Positions 1-4,956 of a stretch of 10,001 nucleotides of DNA are shown here, one piece after another (within the stretch, counting starts at the first letter, position 1; the number at the start of each line of letters is the position of its first letter). Both the position numbers and the translations under genes were made by a program. The notes below the pieces were generated by a model, which saw only the letters and a program-made list of their open reading frames with translations, was not told where the DNA came from and searched no databases. The DNA is taken from positions 1-10,001 of the forward strand of contig JAUXHF010000053.1 in NCBI GenBank assembly GCA_030621685.1, in the 5' to 3' direction. The stretch comes from Spirochaetota bacterium (GTDB lineage Bacteria > Spirochaetota > UBA12135 > COTS27).

Positions 1-2
1 AT

Positions 3-752
3 CGGCTAAGTTATGCCTTGCTTTTTCTGTATATTTTTAATGGCGTCTATCTTTCTTTTGTTCTTCCCATCTACTTTAGAAACCCTAGCTATATCAGCAC
101 AGAGAGTAGCGAAGCTAAAAGACCTCTCAAGAATGAAGACCGCATCGAAGAATTCAAGGAAGTAGGCCATACACGTTTAGTGGGCTCGCTGTACTCATTC
201 TCTTTACTTGAGCAGCTTCTGCTAGAAATGATTGCCGATGCCTGGGCTAAGGATGGCGGGAAAAGCATAAAGCAAAATACATATGCTGCAGTGAAATTTC
301 CCGGAGTGCTTAATCTAGATGATCAGCGCTCAAAACGTTCACTGTTTTCGTTTTTTCTAGGATCTGATGGATTTCGTTCTTTGCGAGCAAACATGCTAGA
401 TGAACATGTGCCAATTCCTATTTTCCTCGATAAGCGCTTTCTAGATTCGCGCTTTCATCTTTTCAAGGAACGGCAAACAGCTTCCTGCATAGAATCGTTT
501 TTGCTTTTAGAATCTAGGTTTAAACCTGTAAGCAAGCCTCTTGAGGCTGATTGGATTTTTAGTTTCGTTCATAAAAACAATTTTGCCGAATTTTCAAAAG
601 ATTTCCATGGCGAAGCGAGGCTGTTTCATAACAACTCTTATATAGTGCTTCGTAGCAGGAATCAAAAAAATATGGCATGGTTTCAAGCTTTGCTGCAATC
701 GGATGCTGAAAAAAGCAGGAAAAAAAATTATTGTTCTTTTATTAATTTTTAA
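3..752 (+). CDS. Unrecognised protein with hydrophobic N-terminal segment, 5' end probably outside the window
   Basis: The frame is open from base 3 to the TAA at 750-752. The first in-window start candidate is a TTG at 18 with no Shine-Dalgarno sequence before it, so the true start probably lies upstream. The first visible residues (about 25, rich in Leu, Phe, Tyr and Val) look like one membrane-spanning segment. The remaining roughly 215 residues are soluble-looking, with many Phe, Lys, Arg and Ser residues and a basic, Lys-rich end. I recognise no motif or family and propose no function. The hydrophobic start is loosely like the first helix of a transporter, but no further helices follow, so a membrane-anchored protein is more likely. 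No GC-rich terminator follows; an AT-only inverted repeat lies about 65 bases downstream. Confidence 0.55.
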   Translation, partial: RLSYALLFLYIFNGVYLSFVLPIYFRNPSYISTESSEAKRPLKNEDRIEEFKEVGHTRLVGSLYSFSLLEQLLLEMIADAWAKDGGKSIKQNTYAAVKFPGVLNLDDQRSKRSLFSFFLGSDGFRSLRANMLDEHVPIPIFLDKRFLDSRFHLFKERQTASCIESFLLLESRFKPVSKPLEADWIFSFVHKNNFAEFSKDFHGEARLFHNNSYIVLRSRNQKNMAWFQALLQSDAEKSRKKNYCSFINF

Positions 753-818
753 ATTCATAGATATAGTTGTTTTCCCTAGCCATGAATTTTTTTGTCTCAT
801 GCTGGCTCATTCTTGTTG

Positions 819-842
819 AAAAAAAAATTAATAATTTTTTTT
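819..842. repeat. AT-only inverted repeat (A-run/T-run)
   Basis: Nine A, then TTAATAA, then eight T form a near-perfect inverted repeat that overlaps the -35 box of the promoter that follows. It could act as an UP-element-like tract for that promoter, or as a weak terminator for the gene before it; the sequence does not decide. Confidence 0.45.
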
Positions 843-870
843 GCTTGTTTTTTTCATGTCAGCGTATAAT
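841..870 (+). promoter_or_regulatory. Probable sigma-70 promoter for the aldehyde dehydrogenase leader
   Basis: TTGCTT (841-846) and a consensus TATAAT (865-870) are 18 bases apart, with an A/T-tract just upstream. Transcription would begin near 877, giving a leader of about 300 bases before the dehydrogenase start at 1181. A weaker pair with the same -35 (TTGCTT at 1018-1023, CATAAA at 1042-1047, 18-base spacer) is a possible second promoter. Confidence 0.55.
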
Positions 871-876
871 GCTTAG

Positions 877-1180
877 AGAGGGGTAGTCAAAGAGAACAAG
901 GGATAAAATGTAAATATTTCTTTTTCTTTGTAGTATCAGAAAATAGCCTGCTCATCCCTATAAGTGGTTATAGGGCATTCTTGGTAACAGATTATCTGCT
1001 ATCTTTGGGTGTAGTTCTTGCTTGGGCTTTTTTCTTTTCTCCATAAATCTTTTGCTATTCATCTGAAGCGGCATACAGCATGCCTGTATGCTTTCATTAA
1101 AACACTTAGAGGCGGATAGGCTAGCCACTTTTCTTAAAGTGTTCTGCCCGCTTCCATATGTTTTTTTTCTGGAGGTCAGA
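877..1180 (+). promoter_or_regulatory. Long structured 5' leader of the aldehyde dehydrogenase gene
   Basis: No convincing gene lies in this stretch. It holds several perfect inverted repeats: CCCTATAA/TTATAGGG with a 4-base loop (956-975), GCATACAG/CTGTATGC with a 5-base loop (1071-1091), and CACTTT/AAAGTG with a 4-base loop (1126-1141). AACACTT at 1101-1107 could instead pair with AAGTGTT at 1137-1143, which excludes the third hairpin. The 1071-1091 repeat could be a DNA operator dyad. The arrangement suggests control at the RNA or operator level, but it matches no riboswitch class I recognise. Confidence 0.4.
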
Positions 1181-2710
1181 ATGGAAACTACTCAAGCTGT
1201 TGTCACAGAGGCAACCATGAAACGTCCTACGTTTCATAAACAATACGAAAACTTTATTGGCGGAAAACCCACAGCCCCTGTAGATGGGAAGTATTTTGAA
1301 AATATTTCTGGCATGGATGGGAAGGTGATGAACGTGGTGGCCCGATCGAATGCTAAGGATATTGACCTAGCGTTAGATGCCGCGCATAAGGCTTTTCTAA
1401 CATGGTCGAAAACATCGGCAACCGAGCGAAGTGGCGTTCTGCTGAAGATAGCTGATACCATAGAAAAAAACCTCGACCATCTAGCCTTAATTGAAGCTGT
1501 AGAAAATGGCAAGGCTATCCGAGAGACAACTCTTGCCGACTTGCCACTTTGCGTTGACCATTTTCGGTATTTTGCCAGCGTCATCCGCACGGAGGAAGGA
1601 ACGGCTAGTGAGTTAGATGGCAACACGCTCTCTATGAACATTAAAGAGCCTGTTGGTGTTGTGGCGCAAATTATCCCTTGGAACTTCCCCTTGCTTATGG
1701 CAACATGGAAGCTGGCGCCGGCCTTGGCAGCAGGCTGCTGCGTGGTTATGAAACCAGCCGAGCAAACTCCCTCTAGCATTTTGGTGCTGATGGATATGCT
1801 TAAAGACGTCATTCCCCCCGGTGTGGTGAATGTGGTTACGGGCTTTGGCCCTGAAGCCGGCAAGCCTTTGGCTCAATCCAAACGTGTGAAGAAAGTGGCT
1901 TTCACTGGCGAGACCACCACTGGCCGTCTCATTATGCAGTATGCCTCGGAAAATCTTAACCCGGTAACTATGGAGCTTGGCGGAAAATCGCCCAACATTT
2001 TTTTCAAATCTGTTATGGATGAAGACGATGCCTTTTTTGATAAATGCATTGAAGGCGCCGTGCTGTTTGCTCTTAATCAAGGCGAGGTATGCACATGTCC
2101 CTCTCGTATTCTTGTGGATGAATCTATTCGCGAAGCTTTTTTGGAACGAGTGATTGCGCGAACGAAGGCCATTAAAGTGGGTAATCCCTTGAACATGGAT
2201 ACCATGATGGGCGCGCAAGTTTCTAAAGATCAGTATGAGAAAATTCTTTCGTATCTTGACATCGGAAAAAAAGAAGGCGCCGAGGTGCTTACCGGTGGCA
2301 AGGCTATGAAGTTCACCAATGGTCTTGCGGATGGCTATTATATTGAGCCAACCATTTTCTTTGGAAAAAATAACATGCGAGTGTTCCAAGAAGAGATATT
2401 CGGGCCGGTTGTCTCGGTTACTACCTTTAGAGACGAAACTGAAGCGATAAAAATTGCCAATGACACACTGTATGGCCTAGGCGCCGGGGTATGGACTCGT
2501 GATGCGCATCAGCTTTATCAGGTGCCAAGGGCTATTCAAGCTGGCCGGGTGTGGGTGAATTGTTATCATTTGTATCCAGCGCATGCACCTTTTGGTGGCT
2601 ATAAAAAATCGGGTTTTGGCCGTGAGAACCATCTTATGATGCTTAACCACTATCGCCAAAACAAAAACATGCTTATTTCTTACGATAAAAATAAGCTAGG
2701 ATTCTTTTAG
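1181..2710 (+). CDS. NAD(P)-dependent (acet)aldehyde dehydrogenase, ExaC/AldB type
   Basis: This 509-residue aldehyde dehydrogenase oxidises an aldehyde, probably acetaldehyde or a similar short one, to the acid in the cytoplasm. Family hallmarks are clear: PWNFP with the oxyanion Asn169, the cofactor-loop motif FTGETTTGR (241-249), the general base Glu265 in MELGGK, the nucleophile Cys304 in GEVCTCPSR, and EEIFGPV (404-410). The sequence keeps the ExaC/AldB-type signatures, including FALNQGEVCTCPSR-like spacing and the terminal LGFF, and has that group's usual length. The frame is open further upstream to an ATG at 1088, but the ATG at 1181 has GGAGG at 1171-1175 and gives the normal family N-terminus, so I prefer it. 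A DUF779 gene, the usual companion, lies 0.9 kb downstream. Exact substrate is not readable from sequence. Confidence 0.95.
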   Translation: METTQAVVTEATMKRPTFHKQYENFIGGKPTAPVDGKYFENISGMDGKVMNVVARSNAKDIDLALDAAHKAFLTWSKTSATERSGVLLKIADTIEKNLDHLALIEAVENGKAIRETTLADLPLCVDHFRYFASVIRTEEGTASELDGNTLSMNIKEPVGVVAQIIPWNFPLLMATWKLAPALAAGCCVVMKPAEQTPSSILVLMDMLKDVIPPGVVNVVTGFGPEAGKPLAQSKRVKKVAFTGETTTGRLIMQYASENLNPVTMELGGKSPNIFFKSVMDEDDAFFDKCIEGAVLFALNQGEVCTCPSRILVDESIREAFLERVIARTKAIKVGNPLNMDTMMGAQVSKDQYEKILSYLDIGKKEGAEVLTGGKAMKFTNGLADGYYIEPTIFFGKNNMRVFQEEIFGPVVSVTTFRDETEAIKIANDTLYGLGAGVWTRDAHQLYQVPRAIQAGRVWVNCYHLYPAHAPFGGYKKSGFGRENHLMMLNHYRQNKNMLISYDKNKLGFF

Positions 2711-2771
2711 ATTCTTAGCGTCTTAGCTTATTTTGTCTCGGGTTATTCTTAGCTGTAGATAAAGTATTTTA

Positions 2772-2820
2772 AGGAGCCGGTGAAAGCCTGATGTTTTTTC
2801 AGGTTCTTTCACCTGTTCCT
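2772..2820 (+). terminator. Long hairpin after the aldehyde dehydrogenase gene (no T-run)
   Basis: GGTGAAAG (2779-2786) pairs with CTTTCACC (2806-2813), CCTGA (2787-2791) with TCAGG (2799-2803), and an outer AGGA with TCCT. This gives a stem of 13 pairs or more with a T-rich loop. No T-run follows on either strand, so it is not a canonical intrinsic terminator. It may stabilise the 3' end of the dehydrogenase mRNA or separate it from the next gene. Confidence 0.5.
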
Positions 2821-2860
2821 TGCTGAGAAAAAAGATATTTAAAAGATTTAAAACATTGTT

Positions 2861-3346
2861 ATGAACATAAAAGATATTTTTCATGGGGCTGTTCTTTGGC
2901 GAGTTACCCAGCTTGATAAACGCAATTTGGGAACAGCAGGACGGGGGAAGAGAAAAATCTCCTTAATTGAGATTGATGCCGAGAGGAGTCCTGTTTTTAG
3001 TATTGATACTGATGCAGCTTCACGGCAGCTTCTAGTTAAATATGATAGCACTCCAAGAGGGGTTAAGAGTAGAATACTTTACTGGGATTTCTCTTTGAAA
3101 TATCGGAAAAACTGTTTTGTTGCTCTTGTTTGCGTTGAATCTAAAAGAATAAGCGGCAGCACTCTTATGGAGATTTGCGTTCTAAGCCCTGAAGAGGTTG
3201 ATAAGATTTTTGATACAGATAAAGATTCTGCTGGGAGCAGTGTTTCTTTTGTTGTATCGCTACAGGAAGGAAAAAGTTTTCGGGTGAATAGAAAGCAAAA
3301 AGACATTGAGCTGTTGATTAATAGAAAGGCTATTGATGACTTATAA
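2861..3346 (+). CDS. Unrecognised 161-residue cytoplasmic protein
   Basis: An ATG-initiated frame encodes 161 residues with no signal peptide or membrane segment. The middle (about 74-98) has a beta-strand-like, aromatic and hydrophobic core with YWDFSLKYRKNCF, and the C-terminus is charged and rich in Lys, Asp and Glu. I recognise no family. No Shine-Dalgarno sequence precedes the ATG, and an in-frame stop at 2849-2851 rules out an extension, so the start is either leaderless-like or weakly translated. It lies between the dehydrogenase and the DUF779 gene, which are often adjacent in other bacteria, so it may be an insertion into that pair. Imperfect hairpins lie on both sides, suggesting separate transcription. 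Confidence is for a real gene, not for a function. Confidence 0.6.
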   Translation: MNIKDIFHGAVLWRVTQLDKRNLGTAGRGKRKISLIEIDAERSPVFSIDTDAASRQLLVKYDSTPRGVKSRILYWDFSLKYRKNCFVALVCVESKRISGSTLMEICVLSPEEVDKIFDTDKDSAGSSVSFVVSLQEGKSFRVNRKQKDIELLINRKAIDDL

Positions 3347-3370
3347 GGTAATGCATAAAAGCAATACCTT
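3345..3370 (+). terminator. Weak terminator-like hairpin at the end of the 161-residue gene
   Basis: AAGGTA-A-TGC pairs with GCA-A-TACCTT across a 6-base AT loop, with one A-A mismatch, overlapping the stop codon at 3344-3346. A short T-run (CTTTCAT) follows. Termination here is plausible but weak. Confidence 0.4.
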
Positions 3371-3409
3371 TCATAGTTTACTTGTTAAATAAAATATAAA
3401 TAAACAGAT

Positions 3410-3487
3410 ATGACAGAAACATATAAACATTATTCCCAAGGCAGGGGTTGCGATTGTGATTGTGATTGCGATTGTCGCTGCTGTTAA
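3410..3487 (+). CDS. 25-codon mini-ORF ending in a Cys-Asp repeat; possible cysteine-sensing leader peptide
   Basis: An ATG at 3410 opens 25 codons ending in GCDCDCDCDCRCC, with seven Cys in the last twelve residues, then TAA. The repeat comes from TG(C/T)GAT hexamers. No good Shine-Dalgarno sequence precedes it, and an in-frame stop sits at 3401-3403. It is followed by a strong hairpin (3503-3540), a terminator-like hairpin (3563-3597) and then the DUF779 gene, whose product contains six Cys. That order (short ORF rich in one amino acid, hairpins, gene) is that of an attenuation leader, in which ribosome stalling at scarce Cys codons would change downstream folding. Cys-rich leader peptides controlling cysteine genes are known in mycobacteria. 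Alternatives are a small metal-binding peptide or a chance hexamer repeat. Confidence 0.4.
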   Translation: MTETYKHYSQGRGCDCDCDCDCRCC

Positions 3488-3502
3488 ATAAATATTGTAG
3501 AC

Positions 3503-3540
3503 GCTACTTGGGCCATGCATTACAATGCATGCTTGGTAGC
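3503..3540 (+). promoter_or_regulatory. Leader hairpin between the Cys-Asp mini-ORF and the terminator-like hairpin
   Basis: GCTAC (3503-3507) pairs with GTAGC (3536-3540), and the self-complementary ATGCAT (3515-3520) pairs with its copy at 3525-3530 around a TACA loop, with mostly wobble pairs between. GCTTG at 3531-3535 could alternatively pair with CAAGC at 3583-3587 in the next hairpin, which would make an antiterminator possible. Confidence 0.45.
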
Positions 3541-3562
3541 TAAAATCTTGGTCTGATAGAAA

Positions 3563-3597
3563 GAGCTTGAGCTATGGTGTTTCAAGCTCCTTGTTTT
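3563..3597 (+). terminator. Terminator-like hairpin just before the DUF779 gene (candidate attenuator)
   Basis: GAGCTTGA (3563-3570) pairs perfectly with TCAAGCTC (3582-3589) around an 11-base loop. It is followed by CTTGTTTTTT. The hairpin ends only about ten bases before AGGAGG (3600-3605), the ribosome binding site of the next gene. An intrinsic terminator placed there would stop transcripts from upstream unless it is overridden. Confidence 0.6.
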
Positions 3598-3614
3598 TTA
3601 GGAGGATATACTGA

Positions 3615-3995
3615 ATGAAAATTTTTAAGCGTGTTACAACAACGAAGCTTGCTTGCGACTTTATTGATACTATTCGTGAGGATCACGGCGAACTTATGTT
3701 CCACCAGAGCGGTGGTTGCTGTGATGGCTCGGCGCCGATGTGTTTTGCCAAAGGTGAGTTCAAACTTGGCAACAATGATGTTTGCCTAGGCAGTGTCCAT
3801 GGCTGCAGTTTTTACATGGATGCCGATCAATTTGAATACTGGAAGCATACTCATTTAACACTGGATGTTACTGAAGGACGTGGCTCTAGTTTTTCTTTAG
3901 ACGTATCTTACGGCAAGCGATTTCTTGTTCGCTCTCGTTTGTTTAGCGAGGCAGAGCAAGCCTCGCTTGAGCCGGCGAAAAAAGTAGAAGTATAA
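3615..3995 (+). CDS. DUF779 family protein, companion of aldehyde dehydrogenase
   Basis: This 126-residue protein matches the DUF779 family, small cytoplasmic proteins of unknown biochemical role recurrently encoded beside aldehyde dehydrogenase genes. Signatures seen are GELMFHQSGGCCDGSAPMC (25-43), WKHTHLTLDVTEGRGSSFSL (76-95, a stretch conserved in the family) and GKRFLVRSRLFSEAE (100-114). Six Cys (14, 35, 36, 43, 57, 64) include the family's CC pair and following Cys, which suggests a redox or metal role; that is inference. The start is firm: AGGAGG at 3600-3605 lies nine bases before the ATG. An intrinsic-terminator-like hairpin precedes it and another follows it. The last 35 codons carry a perfect inverted repeat (3945-3952/3960-3967), and this 3' end is duplicated downstream. 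Confidence 0.9.
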   Translation: MKIFKRVTTTKLACDFIDTIREDHGELMFHQSGGCCDGSAPMCFAKGEFKLGNNDVCLGSVHGCSFYMDADQFEYWKHTHLTLDVTEGRGSSFSLDVSYGKRFLVRSRLFSEAEQASLEPAKKVEV

Positions 3996-4014
3996 AAATA
4001 TTTCATGTTACTAG

Positions 4015-4045
4015 ATGATGCGGCCGATGCGGCCTCATTTTTCTT
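4015..4045 (+). terminator. Terminator of the DUF779 gene
   Basis: ATGA (4015-4018) and GGCC (4022-4025) pair with GGCC (4031-4034) and TCAT (4035-4038), with a 3-base bulge and a GATGC loop. A T-rich run (TTTTTCTTT) follows. A related copy of the same element occurs at about 4195-4234. Confidence 0.55.
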
Positions 4046-4194
4046 TAGACGTATTTTTTTTTAGGCCTCTGTTAAAGCAGGAGCAGGTGATTTCGTATTT
4101 GCCTCGTTTGTTTAGCGAGGCAGAGCAAAGAGCAGGCCTGGCTTGTGAGCCGGCGAAAAAAGCAGAAGTATATAAAAACATTTCATGTTACTAG
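4027..4194 (+). pseudogene. Open remnant of the DUF779 C-terminus in repeat copy B
   Basis: From an ATG at 4027 there are 55 open codons in a frame that preserves the DUF779 tail: FSLDV, then a novel stretch, then RLFSEAEQ, EPAKKAEV and a short extension to TAG at 4192-4194. The N-terminal two thirds of the DUF779 domain, including all the cysteines of the CC motif, are absent. No ribosome binding site is visible and the ATG lies inside the terminator stem. This is best read as a duplicated fragment; translation is doubtful. Confidence 0.5.
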
Positions 4195-4258
4195 ATGATG
4201 CGGCTGATGTGGCCGGTGCGGCCTCATTTTTCTTTAGACGTATTTTTTTAGGCCTCTG

Positions 4259-4713
4259 TTAAAGCCGGAGCAGGTGATTTCGTATTCGCCTCGTTTGTTT
4301 TTTATTGTTTTCATCATAATCGTCAAAGGTATCTTGACCTATCCAGTTTGGCAATATTTCTTTAATAAATTTTTTAGAAAATAATGTTTCTTGAGAACCG
4401 TCACTCTTTTTAGGAAAGGCAGGAAAAACAATGCTTTTGCGAACATTGTTTTGAATTTCAGAATAATCTTTTAAGCTAGCTTTCGTTTTTTACTTTTTAC
4501 GGCAGTATAGGCAAGGCATGCTCAAATTCTTTAAGATATCCGTTAGAAAGCTGTACTTTTCCTAGAGATTTTTCGATGAACTCTGTATGCTAGACATCCA
4601 TGATTTTTTTCAATCTTTCAATCTTTCAATCTTTTATAAGCATCTACTAAGTCAGCATCGTTTACTAGCATGTTATTGCTTTTAAGATGCTCTGCCAGCT
4701 ATACATAAGACAT
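4259..4713 (-). pseudogene. Decayed minus-strand gene of unknown family
   Basis: Read on the minus strand from an ATG at 4713-4711, coding-like sequence runs in three pieces. Piece one (from MSYV to DAYKRLK) is broken by a TAG after four codons. It then meets a CAATCTTT x 3 repeat (4611-4634), where removing two units restores the frame. Piece two carries TEFIEKSLGKVQLSNGYL and ends LPILP before a TAA. Piece three, in another frame, is open for 76 codons from 4489 to the TAA at 4261-4259 and includes VFPAFPKKSDGSQETLFSKK and EILPNWIGQDTFDDYDE. The last part lies in repeat copy C, so the original C-terminus is lost. I recognise no family. Composition looks like a genuine protein rather than chance frames. 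Confidence 0.55.
4611..4634. repeat. 8-bp tandem repeat CAATCTTT x 3
   Basis: Three exact copies lie inside the minus-strand gene remnant. Three units throw the frame; one unit would join the flanking pieces in frame. Confidence 0.9.
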
Positions 4714-4734
4714 AGGCGCATGCATAGGCGCATG
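4711..4734. repeat. 12-bp tandem repeat CATAGGCGCATG x 2
   Basis: Two exact copies lie at the presumed 5' end of the minus-strand remnant. They give it two in-frame ATG codons (ending at 4711 and 4723). Confidence 0.85.
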
Positions 4735-4790
4735 GGTTTTTAATAGAAGATGAGAAGATTTCGTAGATACTCACAGTAGGTGTTTATTTG

Positions 4791-4813
4791 AATAGTAATA
4801 GTAATAGTAATAG
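4791..4813. repeat. 6-bp tandem repeat AATAGT, about 3.8 copies
   Basis: AATAGT is repeated three times plus AATAG, ending about 21 bases before the TATAAT box of the probable gatA promoter, i.e. across or just upstream of the expected -35 position. Slippage here could alter promoter geometry. Confidence 0.85.
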
Positions 4814-4840
4814 CCTTGGAGCCAGTTTCTATAGTATAAT
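4811..4840 (+). promoter_or_regulatory. Probable gatA promoter
   Basis: A consensus TATAAT lies at 4835-4840. The -35 region is poor: the best match, TTGGAG at 4816-4821, leaves only a 13-base spacer, so an activator or a nonstandard -35 may be used. A small hairpin AGCTTT/AAAGCT (4848-4863) follows in the leader. From 4864 to the ribosome binding site (AGGAGGG, 4939-4945) only purine-rich sequence is seen. Confidence 0.4.
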
Positions 4841-4956
4841 TTGCTTAAGCTTTATAGAAAGCTAGAGTTTTTCGGCTAATTTCTTATGTAAGAAGAAGTA
4901 AGAAGTAAAAAAACATTGATAAAGCATTTTCGAATCCTAGGAGGGTTTAACATAAG

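Larger units (their letters stand above)
3890..4300 (+). repeat. Two extra imperfect copies of the DUF779 gene's 3' end and terminator
   Basis: The string TTTTTCTTTAGACGTAT occurs at 3890, 4038 and 4227. Copy A (3890-4037) is the true gene end plus terminator. Copy B (4038-4226) repeats CGTTTGTTTAGCGAGGCAGA, GAGCCGGCGAAAAAAG and ATTTCATGTTACTAGATGAT with a different 5' part and an insertion. Copy C (4227-4300) repeats only the first 74 bases of copy B and stops at the loop of a CCTCG/CGAGG hairpin. The copy lengths (148 and 189 bases) are unequal, so these are old, diverged duplications rather than a fresh tandem array. Confidence 0.85.

Noticed and set aside
13..165. ATG-initiated 50-codon frame at the left edge (begins MPCFFCIF)
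   Set aside because: It overlaps the longer open frame of the first gene, lacks a ribosome binding site and ends early.
1088..1180. Upstream ATG extending the dehydrogenase by 31 residues
   Set aside because: No ribosome binding site there, the extension is not family-like, and GGAGG precedes the ATG at 1181.
1613..2389. Long minus-strand open frame (258 codons) inside the aldehyde dehydrogenase gene
   Set aside because: It is antisense to a clearly conserved gene and its translation looks like no protein family; frames at 1234-1863 and 2477-2659 are the same kind of shadow.
2791..2826. 11-codon ORF (MFFQVLSPVPC) after the dehydrogenase
   Set aside because: It lies within the hairpin and nothing but a distant AAGGAG supports translation.
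3446..3475. TGA codons in the alternate frame of the Cys-Asp repeat as selenocysteine codons
   Set aside because: The TGA codons arise from the GATTGT hexamer in another frame, with no surrounding conserved protein.
4611..4813. Possible CRISPR array suggested by clustered repeats
   Set aside because: Units are 6-12 bases and directly abutting, with no spacers; these are simple tandem repeats.
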